From assembly GCF_007991735.1 (NCBI RefSeq), contig NZ_BJYX01000004.1, positions 1 through 64,000 on the forward strand: a stretch of DNA of 64,000 nt, given 5' to 3'. The notes beneath the pieces are model-generated. The model was not told the origin of the DNA. It worked only from the letters and a program-made list of their open reading frames with translations, and did not search any database. The translations under genes were made by a program, and so were the position numbers. The DNA is from Terrabacter aerolatus. GTDB taxonomy: Bacteria; Actinomycetota; Actinomycetes; Actinomycetales; Dermatophilaceae. This document shows positions 38,110 through 46,566 of this stretch, one piece after another (the first letter of the stretch is position 1; each line of letters starts with the position of its first letter).

Positions 38110-39369
38110 TCAGGCCTCGCGGGGCTCCAGCACGGCGATGCACTCGACGTGGTGGGTCATCGGGAAGGCGTCCCAGGCCTCGAGCGACACGAGCCCGTAG
38201 CCGTGCCCCGCGGCGGCCTTGACGTCCCTGGCCAGGGCCGAGGGGTCGCAGGCGACGTAGACGACCCGCCGCGGCGACATCCGGGCGAGCAGCGCCATGA
38301 CGTCCTTGCCCGCCCCGGTGCGCGGCGGGTCGAGCACCGCGAGGTCGGCGGTGACGTCCTGCCCGACGAGGGAGCGCAGCTCGCGGTCGACGCGGTTGGC
38401 GCGCCACTCGACGTTGTCGAGGTGCTCGGTGTTGGTCGTGCCGTTCTCGACGGCGCCCCGGTCACCCTCCACCCCGAGGACGAAACCGTCGGGCGCGACG
38501 AGCTCGCCCAGGCGCATGGTGAACAGGCCCGAGCCGGCATACAGGTCGACGACACGGTCGCCGGGCCGAGCGCCGAGGAGGGCGGTGACGCGGGACAGGA
38601 ACGTGGAGGCCGCCCCGGGGTGCACCTGCCAGAAACCCCGTGCCGAGACGACGTACTCACCCTCCCAGTCACCGTCGCGGGCGAGCTCGCCGACGAGCCC
38701 GCCGCTCGCGGCCGCGCCCTCCGGCGCGGGCAGCGGGACGAGCACCGGCTCGTCCGGGTGCGCTGCGTCGACGACGTCGACCGACTCGAGGTCGGGCCAC
38801 TCGGTGTCGAGCACTCCCGAGTCGATGACCCCGCGGGTCGCGATGAGGCAGTCCTCGACGGGCACGACGTCCCGGGAGCGGTGTCCGCGCAGACCGGCAC
38901 GGCCGGACCCGTCGACGGCGAACTCGACCCGGGTGCGCCAGCGCAGCCCGTCCTCGTCGCCGGGCACGGGGTGCACGTCGACCTCGACGTCGAGACCGGC
39001 CACGCGCGCGAACTGCTCGCGCACGACCGCGGCCTTGAGCTCGCGCTGCGTCCCGAGCGACGCGTGCTGGAAGTCGCACCCGCCGCAGAGGCCGGGGGCG
39101 GCATACGGGCATGGCGCGGGGACACGGCCGGGCGCGCCCTCGAGCACCTCGACGGCGTCGGCGCGCACGAAGCTGTCACCCACCCTGCCCTCGGTGACCC
39201 GGGCGACGACGCGCTCTCCGGGCAGCGTGTGGCGCACGAAGAGGACCTGGCCGTCGTGGCGGGCCACGCAGTGGCCGCCGTGGGCGACGGGCCCGACGTC
39301 CACGGTCCACTCCTGGCCCACGAGTGACTCGCCGCCGGCGGCCCGCTCACGGGTCTGGCGCGCGCTCAC
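38110..39369 (-). CDS. TRAM-domain class I SAM-dependent RNA methyltransferase (RumA/TrmA-type)
   Basis: A 419-residue RNA uracil-C5 methyltransferase-type protein. An N-terminal TRAM domain (about 12-70) is followed by an iron-sulfur-type cysteine cluster 'CPYAAPGLCGGCDFQH', the SAM motif 'VVDLYAGSGLFTMRL', the 'LDPPRTGAGKDV' motif and the catalytic Cys segment 'VVYVACDPSALARDV'. It likely methylates a uridine in rRNA or tRNA. The GTG start overlaps the stop of the upstream permease gene (GTGA). The pairing with the permease is the same in mycobacteria (Rv2689c-Rv2690c). Confidence 0.9.
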   Translation of the reverse strand: MSARQTRERAAGGESLVGQEWTVDVGPVAHGGHCVARHDGQVLFVRHTLPGERVVARVTEGRVGDSFVRADAVEVLEGAPGRVPAPCPYAAPGLCGGCDFQHASLGTQRELKAAVVREQFARVAGLDVEVDVHPVPGDEDGLRWRTRVEFAVDGSGRAGLRGHRSRDVVPVEDCLIATRGVIDSGVLDTEWPDLESVDVVDAAHPDEPVLVPLPAPEGAAASGGLVGELARDGDWEGEYVVSARGFWQVHPGAASTFLSRVTALLGARPGDRVVDLYAGSGLFTMRLGELVAPDGFVLGVEGDRGAVENGTTNTEHLDNVEWRANRVDRELRSLVGQDVTADLAVLDPPRTGAGKDVMALLARMSPRRVVYVACDPSALARDVKAAAGHGYGLVSLEAWDAFPMTHHVECIAVLEPREA

Positions 39370-41375
39370 AGGGCACCTCCGCGCACGGACCCGCTGATCG
39401 GCGGCTCGTCGATCCAGTCGCGCTCGGCGCCCTCGGACGACTGGAGCTGCCAGGGCACGCTGACGACCATGACGCCGGGGGTGAAGAGCAGGCGCGCCTT
39501 GAGGCGCAGGGCGCTCTGGTTGTGCAGGATCTGCTCCCACCACTTCCCGAGGACGTACTCGGGGAGGTAGACCGTCACGATGTCGCGCGGGTTGCCGCTG
39601 CGGATCGAGCGCACGTAGTCGAGGATCGGCTTGGTGATCTGGCGGTAGGGCGAGCTCAGCACCTTGAGCGGGACGGGGATGTCGCGCCGGTCCCACTCGT
39701 CGAGCAGGGACTGGGTCTCGTCGGGGTCGACGTCGACGGTGACGGCCTCGAGGTAGGAGGGGCGGCTGGCCCGGGCGTACGCGAGCGCACGCATCGTCGG
39801 CTTGTGCACCTTGGAGATGCAGACGATGGCGTGCACGTGGCTCGGGAGCATCGGCCGCTCGACGTCCCAGTCGATGGCGAGCTCGTCGCGGACGCGGTTG
39901 TAGTGCTTCTTGATGCCGAGCATGAGCACGAAGAGGACGACCATCGCGAGGATGGCGTACTTGGCGCCCGCCTGGAACTTGGTGATGAGGACGACGACGA
40001 GGACGGTGGCCGACATCGCTGCGCCGACCGCGTTGATGATGCGGGAGCGCTGCATGCGGGCGCGCTCCTTGGCGTTGCGCTCGAGCCGGAGGTTGCGCGT
40101 CCAGTGCCGCACCATGCCGATCTGGCTCGTCGTGAACGAGACGAACACCCCGACGATGTAGAGCTGGATGAGGGCCGTCACCTCGGCCTTGAAGACGATG
40201 ACGAGGACGATGGCAGCCCCGGCGAGGATGAGGATGCCGTTGCTGAACGCGAGCCGGTCGCCGCGCGTGTGCATCTGGCGGGGCAGGTAGCCGTCCCGCG
40301 CGAGGATCGAGCCGAGCACCGGGAAGCCGTTGAAGGCCGTGTTGGCGGCGAGCACGAGGATGAGACCGGTGACGATCGAGACGAAGACGACGCCGACCGG
40401 GAAGTGCGCGAAGACCGACTCGGCGAGCTGGCCGATCGCCGTGTGCTGCACGTACGAGTCGCCGACCGGCTGGCCGTTGCGCAGCAGCTGCGCACCCGGG
40501 TCGTCGGCGATCTTCACGCCGGTCCACTGGCCGAGGGTGATGATCGAGCCGAGCATGACGACCGACAGCGTGCCCATGAGCAGCAGGGTCGTGGCGGCGT
40601 TGTCGCTCTTGGGCTTCTTGAAGGCCGGCACGCCGTTGCTGATGGCCTCGACGCCGGTCAGCGCCGCGCAGCCCGAGGAGAAGGCCCGGAGCAGCAGGAA
40701 CGCCGCGGCGATTCCGGTGAGGCCCTGACCCTCCTCCGGCTTGAGCGTCAGGCCGGCGCTCTCGGCCGGTGTCAGCGTGCCGGTGAAGTGCTGGACGAAC
40801 CCGTAGACGCCCATGCCGATGATCGCGAGCATGAAGGCGTAGACGGGCACGGCGAAGGCCTTGCCGGACTCGCGGACGCCGCGCAGGTTCATGGCGGTCA
40901 GGAACGCGATGAGCGCGACGGCGACGATGACCTCGTGGCCCCGGACGAAGCCGAGCACGGTGGCGGCGTTCTGCACGCCGGAGGAGATCGACACGGCGAC
41001 GGTCAGCACGTAGTCGACGAGCAGCGCGCTGGCCACGGTGAGTCCGGCGCGCGGGCCGAGGTTGACCGTCGCGACCTCGTAGTCGCCGCCGCCGGAGGGG
41101 TAGGCGTGCACGTTCTGGCGGTAGGAGGCCACGACGACGACCATGACGAGCACGACGGCCACGGTGATCTGCCAGCTGTGCGTCGCGACGAACGCACCGC
41201 CGGCGAGGCCGAGCATGAGCAGGATCTCGTCCGGGGCGTAGGCCACCGACGAGAGGGCGTCGCTCGCGAAGATCGGCAGCGCGAGCCGTTTGGGCAGCAG
41301 CGTCTCGCCGAGCTTGTCGCTGCGCATCGCACGACCGAGCAGGAGGCGCTTGAACAGCGAACCGGTACCGGGCAC
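39366..41375 (-). CDS. APC-superfamily permease, probable KimA-like potassium importer
   Basis: A 669-residue membrane protein with about 12 helices over the first 460 residues and a C-terminal cytosolic domain of about 200 residues. The start 'LPIFASDALSSVAYAPDEIL' and 'SYRQNVHAYPSGGGDYEVA' are typical of this APC branch, to which the potassium importer KimA belongs. The gene faces two TrkA-type potassium regulatory genes across a 156-base divergent region, which supports a potassium role; an amino-acid substrate remains possible. GTG at 41375 is preferred because TACAGT ends 6 bases before it; a longer reading to 41408 adds 11 unconserved residues. Confidence 0.85.
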   Translation of the reverse strand: MPGTGSLFKRLLLGRAMRSDKLGETLLPKRLALPIFASDALSSVAYAPDEILLMLGLAGGAFVATHSWQITVAVVLVMVVVVASYRQNVHAYPSGGGDYEVATVNLGPRAGLTVASALLVDYVLTVAVSISSGVQNAATVLGFVRGHEVIVAVALIAFLTAMNLRGVRESGKAFAVPVYAFMLAIIGMGVYGFVQHFTGTLTPAESAGLTLKPEEGQGLTGIAAAFLLLRAFSSGCAALTGVEAISNGVPAFKKPKSDNAATTLLLMGTLSVVMLGSIITLGQWTGVKIADDPGAQLLRNGQPVGDSYVQHTAIGQLAESVFAHFPVGVVFVSIVTGLILVLAANTAFNGFPVLGSILARDGYLPRQMHTRGDRLAFSNGILILAGAAIVLVIVFKAEVTALIQLYIVGVFVSFTTSQIGMVRHWTRNLRLERNAKERARMQRSRIINAVGAAMSATVLVVVLITKFQAGAKYAILAMVVLFVLMLGIKKHYNRVRDELAIDWDVERPMLPSHVHAIVCISKVHKPTMRALAYARASRPSYLEAVTVDVDPDETQSLLDEWDRRDIPVPLKVLSSPYRQITKPILDYVRSIRSGNPRDIVTVYLPEYVLGKWWEQILHNQSALRLKARLLFTPGVMVVSVPWQLQSSEGAERDWIDEPPISGSVRGGAL

Positions 41376-41381
41376 GACGAC

Positions 41382-41387
41382 ACTGTA
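41382..41387 (-). promoter_or_regulatory. -10 box (TACAGT) of the permease gene, probable leaderless
   Basis: On the minus strand TACAGT (TAnnnT) ends 6 bases before the GTG at 41375. No ribosome-binding site is present. Confidence 0.5.
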
Positions 41388-41518
41388 TGACGGATCGGCA
41401 CCCCGCACCGACCCACTCCGGACAGCGCGGAGAGCACCCCGAGAAGGTATGCCGTCACGGCCGTTTCACGGGCTGGGCGCCCTGCGCGGCCCGCGGGGTC
41501 GGCGACCCCGTCACGGTG

Positions 41519-41524
41519 TAGCGT
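41519..41524 (+). promoter_or_regulatory. -10 box (TAGCGT) of the first TrkA gene, probable leaderless
   Basis: TAGCGT ends 7 bases before the GTG at 41532. Upstream, GGGGTC-ggc-GACCCC (41495-41509) is a short inverted repeat where the -35 would be, a possible regulatory site. Confidence 0.5.
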
Positions 41525-41531
41525 CGCGTCC

Positions 41532-42194
41532 GTGCACTTCGTCATCATGGGATGCGGCCGCGTCGGGTCGACCCTCGCCCGCACCCTGGGCCGAGGCGGC
41601 CACGACGTGGCGATCATCGACGCCGACGCCTCGGCGTTCCGCCGCCTGGGCACCTCCTTCGAGGGCCAGACCGTCACCGGCATCGGCTTCGACCGCGACA
41701 CCCTCATCGCCGCCGGCATCCGCGAGGCCTACGCCTTCGCGGCCGTCAGCAGCGGCGACAACTCCAACATCCTCGCCGCCCGCGTGGCGCGCGAGACGTT
41801 CGGCGTCGAGCACGTCGCGGCCCGCATCTACGACCCGCAGCGCGCCATGGTCTACCAGCGGCTCGGCATCCCGACCGTGGCCACCGTGCGCTGGACCTCG
41901 GACCAGATGATCCAGCGGCTGCTGCCCCAGGGGGCCGTGCCCGAGCTCACCGACCCCAGCGGCAAGATCGTCATCGCCGAGGTCCCCCTCGACGAGGGCT
42001 GGGTCGGTCGCCACCTGACGGAGGTCGAGGAGCAGACCGGCGCCCGCGTCGCCTACGTCACCCGTCTCGGCGAGGGCACCCTCCCCCGGCCCGACATGGT
42101 CGTCCAGCAGGGCGACCTCGTGCACCTCACCGTCCCGCGAGACGACCTCGCTCGCGTCGAGCGGCTCTGCGACCAGGCCCCGGCCCCCCACTGA
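41532..42194 (+). CDS. TrkA-type potassium channel/transporter regulatory protein (CeoB-like)
   Basis: A 220-residue RCK protein: TrkA_N Rossmann domain with 'VIMGCGRVGSTLARTLGRGG' and the acidic 'AIIDAD' strand end, then a TrkA_C domain (about 135-215). It binds NAD(H) or nucleotides and gates a potassium transporter at the membrane. It is followed after 23 bases by a second TrkA gene, the arrangement known as ceoB-ceoC in mycobacteria. Confidence 0.92.
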   Translation: MHFVIMGCGRVGSTLARTLGRGGHDVAIIDADASAFRRLGTSFEGQTVTGIGFDRDTLIAAGIREAYAFAAVSSGDNSNILAARVARETFGVEHVAARIYDPQRAMVYQRLGIPTVATVRWTSDQMIQRLLPQGAVPELTDPSGKIVIAEVPLDEGWVGRHLTEVEEQTGARVAYVTRLGEGTLPRPDMVVQQGDLVHLTVPRDDLARVERLCDQAPAPH

Positions 42195-42217
42195 CCGGCA
42201 CAGGAGAAGAATCCCCC

Positions 42218-42907
42218 ATGCGCGTCGTCATCGCCGGAGCCGGAAGCGTCGGCCGGTCCATCGCCCGTGAGCTGCTCGGCAACGGGCACCAGGTGCTGCT
42301 CATCGACAAGGACGCCGACGACGTCCAGGCCTCCCGCGTGCCCGAGGCGTCGTGGCTGCTCGCCGACGCCTGCGAGCTGGCCGCCCTCGAGGAGGCCCGG
42401 CTCGAGGAGTCCGACGTGTGTGTCGCCGCAACCGGCGACGACAAGGCCAACCTCGTGCTCTCGCTGCTCGCCAAGACCGAGTTCGGCGTCCCCCGCACGG
42501 TCGCGCGCGTCAACAACCCGAAGAACGAGTGGATGTTCGACGAGTCGTGGGGCGTCGACGTGGCCGTGTCGACCCCGCGCCTCATGACGGCGCTCATCGA
42601 GGAGGCCGTGAGCATCGGCGACCTCGTGCGCATCTTCGAGTTCCAGCAGGGGCGCGCCTCCATGGTCGAGATCACCCTGCCCGAGGGCAGCCCCTTCGCC
42701 GGTCGCCGCGTCGGTGACGTCGACTGGCCCACCGACACCGTGCTCGTCGCGATCATCCGCGAGGAGCGACCGCTCGCACCGACGCCGGACGACGCCATCG
42801 AAGCGGGTGACGAGCTGCTCTTCATCACCACGACCGAGCAGGAGGACCGCCTGCAGGACCTCGTGGCCCCCGGCGAGCGGCACCACGCCGGAGACGCCGA
42901 CAGCTGA
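42218..42907 (+). CDS. TrkA-type potassium channel/transporter regulatory protein (CeoC-like)
   Basis: A 229-residue RCK protein with the Rossmann motif 'VVIAGAGSVGRSIARELLGNG', 'LLIDKD', and a C-terminal TrkA_C domain ('GSPFAGRRVGDVDWPTDTVL'). The ATG at 42218 has GGAGAAG at good spacing. It probably forms a hetero-ring with the upstream TrkA protein and regulates the permease encoded divergently. Confidence 0.92.
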   Translation: MRVVIAGAGSVGRSIARELLGNGHQVLLIDKDADDVQASRVPEASWLLADACELAALEEARLEESDVCVAATGDDKANLVLSLLAKTEFGVPRTVARVNNPKNEWMFDESWGVDVAVSTPRLMTALIEEAVSIGDLVRIFEFQQGRASMVEITLPEGSPFAGRRVGDVDWPTDTVLVAIIREERPLAPTPDDAIEAGDELLFITTTEQEDRLQDLVAPGERHHAGDADS

Positions 42908-42969
42908 GCCGGCTCGGGCGGCCGGATCCTGTTCCGGTCGCGACCCGTGGCTCTGCCGCCCTGGAGGGG

Positions 42970-43692
42970 TCAGGCCGTGCGGTTGGGGTCGATCGGCGTG
43001 TGCCCGCGCAGCAGGATCGCGCCCATCGCCGTGATGCCGAGGAGGTAGGCCGGCCAGCCCAGCACGACCTTGGCAACCCCGAGGGCCGCGACCTGCTCGG
43101 CGAGGTAGAGCGGCACCATGATCGCGAGCCGCACGACGTTGAGGGCGATCAGGACCCACGCCAGTCGCGCCGCGACGGTGACGATGCCGGGGTGCCGCCG
43201 CCACCAGGTGGGGTTCTCCGCGAAGGCCTCGGGCTCGGCGACCCCCACGACGAAGCCGAAGAGGGGCCACCGCGTCAGGTTCGTCACGAGCAGGAGCACG
43301 AGCAGGCCCGCGTTCTGCAGCATCCCCGGCAGGAAGGCGTCCTCGGCCTTGCCCGACCGGAGGGCGAAGAAGGCCGAGATGGCCACTCCCGCGGCGGCAT
43401 ACGCGATGAACCGGGGGTCCTGGCGCTGCACGAGCCGCACCACGAGCAGGACCGCGACGCAGACCCCGGCGACGACCAGGGCCGTGCGGAGGTTCTCGGT
43501 GCGCGCCCACACCAGGGCGAAGGCGAGGGTGGGCACGGCCGACTCGACGGCGCCCCTCCAGCCGCCGAGGGCCTCGGACAGCTTGTCGCGCAGCAGCTCC
43601 TCGACCGTGTCGTAGCGCCGCAGGTCGGCCTCGGAGCGCACGACGCCGTCGGCGTCGCCCGCGCCCGGAACGCTGGCGTCGACGTCAGCCAT
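42970..43692 (-). CDS. DUF3159 family membrane protein
   Basis: A 240-residue actinobacterial DUF3159 protein with six or so hydrophobic helices starting about residue 48. The N-terminal 'TVEELLRDKLSEALGGWRG' and 'ESAVPTLAFALVW' are the family start. Function is unknown. It overlaps the upstream OB-fold gene by 8 bases. The order DUF3159-OB protein-DUF3710-dut is conserved in actinobacteria (M. tuberculosis Rv2693c-Rv2697c region). Confidence 0.88.
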   Translation of the reverse strand: MADVDASVPGAGDADGVVRSEADLRRYDTVEELLRDKLSEALGGWRGAVESAVPTLAFALVWARTENLRTALVVAGVCVAVLLVVRLVQRQDPRFIAYAAAGVAISAFFALRSGKAEDAFLPGMLQNAGLLVLLLVTNLTRWPLFGFVVGVAEPEAFAENPTWWRRHPGIVTVAARLAWVLIALNVVRLAIMVPLYLAEQVAALGVAKVVLGWPAYLLGITAMGAILLRGHTPIDPNRTA

Positions 43693-44080
43693 GCGCCTGC
43701 CCCGGGCGGCCGACGATCTCGTAGGCGGGGTTGAACATCGTCATGACCTTGCGCCGGTTGGTGATGCGGCCGGTGGCGCGCACCTTGATGCCGGGGACGA
43801 TGCCGGCGATGCGACGCCGTCCGAGCCAGACGAGGTGGAGCGACTCGGTGCCGTCCCAGACCTCGACGTCGAGGGCGGGAGTCTCCTCGCGGGGACGCAG
43901 CGTCACCGAACGCACCTCGCCGCACACGGTCACGGTGGTGCGCTGGGGGGCCTCGCCGATGTGGACGACTCCGACGAGGTCGGAGGACTCGCGCCGGAGC
44001 TCGGCGGCCTCGATCTCGTGCGCCGAGCGCGTCAGGCGCTCGGTGAGGCGCCGCAGGGCGCCGGGCTGGCCCGTGGTCAC
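43685..44080 (-). CDS. OB-fold nucleic-acid-binding domain protein
   Basis: A 131-residue protein. After a helical N-terminus ('ALRRLTERLTRSAHEIEAAE') comes an OB-fold beta-barrel region ('VTVCGEVRSVTLRP', 'LDVEVWDGTESLHLVWLGRR', 'IKVRATGRITNRR'). The family is annotated as OB-fold nucleic-acid binding, but no partner is known. GTG at 44080 is chosen at the point where conservation begins. It overlaps the DUF3159 gene by 8 bases. Confidence 0.82.
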   Translation of the reverse strand: MTTGQPGALRRLTERLTRSAHEIEAAELRRESSDLVGVVHIGEAPQRTTVTVCGEVRSVTLRPREETPALDVEVWDGTESLHLVWLGRRRIAGIVPGIKVRATGRITNRRKVMTMFNPAYEIVGRPGQAHG

Positions 44081-44171
44081 GCGCGCACCCCGCCTCGACG
44101 CACCCGCCGGTGCACCCCTCGGTGCACGGGTCGGGTGGTGACGGGGCGAGACGGCTGACCCGGGCCGGTCA

Positions 44172-44966
44172 TCAGCGAACCTCGGTGATCTCGGGGCCGC
44201 GCTCGAACGGGTTGAGGTCCGGGCCACCCTCGGCGCCGTCCGCCTCGGTGCCGTCGGCCTGGACGCCACCCTCGGCGTCGGGCAGGCGCAGCGGCAGCAG
44301 CTCGCGCGGCGGCATCGCCTCGTCGCCGCGGTCGATGACGGCGGTGCGGATGACGTCGTGGACGCCCTCGGCAGCAGTGGGCTCGATGGCGGCGCGCCCG
44401 GAGACGACGGCCCGCAGGAACCAGCGGGGCCCGTCGACACCGACGAAGCGTGCGGGCATGAAGACGGTTCGGCCGTCGGGGTCGGCCTGGGGCATGCGGG
44501 TCAGCAGCTCCTCGCCGAACTCGCCCGTGAGCACCTCGGCCGTGCCCCCCGCGTCGACGATGCTCGCGGCGATCTCGTTGCGGATGTCGATCCACACGCC
44601 CTCGGTGCGGGGCGCGGCGAAGGCCTGCAGCTGCACGGCGGACTCGCCGATGACGGCGGTGACGCCCGTGATCTGCTGCTCCTGCTCGTTGACCTCGAGG
44701 CGCAGCTCCATGCCCTGCTGCCCGCGCAGCCAGATGGCGCCGAGGTTGAGGTAGTCGCTGTCGTCGTCGACCTCGGTGCGGTCGAACGGACCGGACGAGC
44801 GGTCGGAGCCGGCGCCGGCGCCGGCGTCCGTGCCCTCGGTGTCACCGTGCGCCTCGCGCGTGACCTCGTCCTGCTCGTCGCGGTCGAGACCGTCGTCGGT
44901 CAGGTCTGCGTCCGCCGCGGCGGCGTCCGGGCGGTCCTTCGACTTGCCCCGGCTGAAGAGTCCCAC
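44172..44966 (-). CDS. DUF3710 family protein
   Basis: A 264-residue actinobacterial DUF3710 protein. A charged, Asp/Glu-rich low-complexity stretch (about 8-60) precedes a conserved core with 'DYLNLGAIWLRGQQGMELRL', 'LQAFAAPRTEGVWIDIRNEI' and 'RFVGVDGPRWFLRAVVSG'. Function is unknown. The GTG at 44966 follows an AAAGGA-like ribosome-binding site. Its conserved place next to dut hints at nucleotide or DNA metabolism only by association. Confidence 0.87.
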   Translation of the reverse strand: MGLFSRGKSKDRPDAAAADADLTDDGLDRDEQDEVTREAHGDTEGTDAGAGAGSDRSSGPFDRTEVDDDSDYLNLGAIWLRGQQGMELRLEVNEQEQQITGVTAVIGESAVQLQAFAAPRTEGVWIDIRNEIAASIVDAGGTAEVLTGEFGEELLTRMPQADPDGRTVFMPARFVGVDGPRWFLRAVVSGRAAIEPTAAEGVHDVIRTAVIDRGDEAMPPRELLPLRLPDAEGGVQADGTEADGAEGGPDLNPFERGPEITEVR

Positions 44967-45066
44967 GTCATTCCGTCCTTTGAGTCCTGCTGCCCGGCGG
45001 GCGTCGTGCCCGGGCGGGGAGGTGGTCGCGGCGCCGACGCAGCGCCCGGCGAACCGTATCCGATGA

Positions 45067-45564
45067 TCACGCCTCGCTGGGCGTCTCCCCCGATGTCGGC
45101 GAGGCGGAGCCCCCGGGACCGAAGCCACCGGTGGATCCGTGTCCAGTGTCCCCCCGTACGGTCTCGTCGAGCGAATCGACCTCGACGAAGTGCACGCGTT
45201 CGACGCGCTGGACCACGAGCTGGGCGATCCGGTCGCCGCGGCGGACCGTGAAGGGCTCGCGCGGGTCGAGGTTGACGAGGTTGACGAGGATCTCGCCGCG
45301 GTAGCCCTCGTCGACGGTCCCGGGGGCGTTGACGATCGAGATGCCGTGGCGGGCCGCGAGCCCCGACCGGGGGTGCACGAACCCGGCGTGACCCGCAGGC
45401 AGGGCGAGCGCCACGCCGGTCGGCACGAGCACACGCTCGCCGGGCTCGATCGTCACGTCGACCCGCGCGCACAGGTCGGCCCCGGCATCGCCCGGATGGG
45501 CGTAGGCGGGCAGCGGCAGGTCCGGCTCGAGCAGTCGGACCGGGACGGCACAAGGGTCGGTCAC
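45067..45564 (-). CDS. dut: dUTP diphosphatase
   Basis: A 165-residue trimeric-type dUTPase that hydrolyses dUTP to dUMP and pyrophosphate, keeping uracil out of DNA and supplying thymidylate synthesis. All five family motifs are visible: '[12 protein letters not shown]', 'PTGVALALP', '[18 protein letters not shown]', '[16 protein letters not shown]' and the C-terminal Gly-rich '[12 protein letters not shown]'. The GTG at 45564 is supported by TAGGGT 8 bases upstream. A thymidine kinase gene lies near 51.5 kb. Confidence 0.95.
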   Translation of the reverse strand: MTDPCAVPVRLLEPDLPLPAYAHPGDAGADLCARVDVTIEPGERVLVPTGVALALPAGHAGFVHPRSGLAARHGISIVNAPGTVDEGYRGEILVNLVNLDPREPFTVRRGDRIAQLVVQRVERVHFVEVDSLDETVRGDTGHGSTGGFGPGGSASPTSGETPSEA

Positions 45565-45572
45565 GAGGACCG

Positions 45573-45578
45573 ACCCTA
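45573..45578 (-). promoter_or_regulatory. -10 box (TAGGGT) of dut, probable near-leaderless promoter
   Basis: On the minus strand TAGGGT ends 8 bases before the dut GTG, so transcription should begin at or within a base or two of the start codon. Confidence 0.45.
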
Positions 45579-45617
45579 CTGGCTCCAGGCGGTGTGGCTG
45601 CCTGGTCGGAGACGCGC

Positions 45618-45917
45618 TCAGGCCGCGCACTCCGTGCAGATCATCATGCCGTTGCTCTCCTTGGCGAGCTGGCTGCGGTGGTGGACGAGGAAGCAGCGTC
45701 CACAGGTGAACTCGTCGGCCTGCTTGGGCAGGACGCGGACCGACAGCTCCTCGCCGGAGAGGTCGGCGCCGGGAAGCTCGAAGCCCTCGGCCTGCTCGGT
45801 CTCGTCGACGTCCACGCTGGACGACGTCTTGTCGACCCGACGTGACTTCAGCTCCTCGATGGAGTCCTCGTTCAGGTCGTCGTCTGTCTTGCGTGGCGCG
45901 TCGTAATCAGTTGCCAT
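45618..45917 (-). CDS. DUF4193 zinc-ribbon-like protein
   Basis: A 99-residue actinobacterial DUF4193 protein. The N-terminal half is acidic and probably disordered ('[15 protein letters not shown]'). The C-terminal half carries two CxxC pairs, 'CGRC' and 'CTEC', about 25 residues apart with '[10 protein letters not shown]' between, which indicates a zinc ribbon. Function is unknown. The usual neighbour DUF3093 between this gene and dut is absent here. An inverted repeat lies about 90 bases upstream. Confidence 0.88.
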   Translation of the reverse strand: MATDYDAPRKTDDDLNEDSIEELKSRRVDKTSSSVDVDETEQAEGFELPGADLSGEELSVRVLPKQADEFTCGRCFLVHHRSQLAKESNGMMICTECAA

Positions 45918-46263
45918 CTCGTTGTCTCACTTCTACTTGTGATGCGCCTTGCGGTCTGTGACGCGGAGAACGCTCGCGAGGCCCTGCTTGTTCCCGGGAT
46001 CCCCATACCGCCGTCGGTATCACGACGGCGACGAGACATGTCCGCTGGCGCGTATGGTGCCCGATCCCCAACGCGTTGTCACGTCGCCCGAGCCAAGGCC
46101 TGAGACACGGGCGGGACGCACCTCCCACACCTGCCGTTTTCGGACCAAGAGTTCACCAGCGCTTTGCCTTGTTCCGACCCCCGCGGGTGCACATTGGTGG
46201 TCCTACGGCGCGGTAGGGTCTCCGGACTCGACCGATCACGACCCAGGCCCGGAGGTGGCACCC
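45918..46263. other. 346-base divergent intergenic region
   Basis: No gene is supported here. It separates the DUF4193 gene (minus) from a small plus-strand gene. It contains the inverted repeat ATACCG-ccgt-CGGTAT (46005-46020), a TAGGGT box (46214-46219) about 45 bases before the plus-strand ATG, and several AT-richer patches that could be promoters on either strand. I see no riboswitch fold I can name. Confidence 0.6.
46005..46020. promoter_or_regulatory. Inverted repeat ATACCG-N4-CGGTAT upstream of DUF4193
   Basis: Two 6-base arms with a 4-base spacer, 88 bases before the DUF4193 ATG. It looks like a dimer-binding site; nothing in the window identifies the regulator. Confidence 0.4.
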
Positions 46264-46449
46264 ATGACCGAGTTCGTCGACCAGATCAGGCAACGTGTCA
46301 ACGACGCGCTGGGCGACCTAGCCGACGCACAGAGCGCGGGCGACGACTACCGGGTGCAGGTGCACACCGGTGAGCTGGAGTCCTTCGCCCGGCTGGCTGC
46401 CGAGAACGGCATCCGCGTCCCTGAGCTCGAGCCGTTCCAGGCGGCCTGA
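46264..46449 (+). CDS. Small conserved hypothetical protein (61 residues)
   Basis: A 61-residue acidic helical protein ('MTEFVDQIRQRVNDALGDLA', 'VHTGELESFARLAAENGI'). The ATG has GGAGG 9 bases upstream, which supports expression from this start over longer in-frame readings. I recognise no domain. It is monocistronic: a perfect hairpin terminator follows. Confidence 0.75.
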   Translation: MTEFVDQIRQRVNDALGDLADAQSAGDDYRVQVHTGELESFARLAAENGIRVPELEPFQAA

Positions 46450-46478
46450 GCCGGTCCCCGGCACCACCCATCCGCGGA

Positions 46479-46491
46479 CGTATGCCGTCCG
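46479..46491 (+). repeat. Intergenic copy of the 13-mer CGTATGCCGTCCG
   Basis: Exact copy of the element at 34485. Its flanks make GCGGAC-n7-GTCCGC, a short inverted repeat reminiscent of REP-type elements. It lies between the small gene and the terminator hairpin. Confidence 0.8.
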
Positions 46492-46509
46492 CTCCACGAG
46501 GACGACGAG

Positions 46510-46538
46510 CGCCCCACCCGGCACGGCCGGGTGGGGCG
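46510..46538. terminator. Bidirectional hairpin terminator between convergent genes
   Basis: A perfect 13-bp stem (46510-46522 with 46526-46538) and a 3-base loop between the stop of the small gene and the stop of the inositol-phosphatase gene on the other strand. Confidence 0.8.
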
Positions 46539-46566
46539 TCGCTCGTGCGCCGCGAGCCCCGGGAGC

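Noticed and set aside
41376-41531. c-di-AMP (ydaO) riboswitch upstream of the KimA-like gene
   Set aside because: The predicted transcription start coincides with the start codon and the divergent gap is too short for the riboswitch fold.
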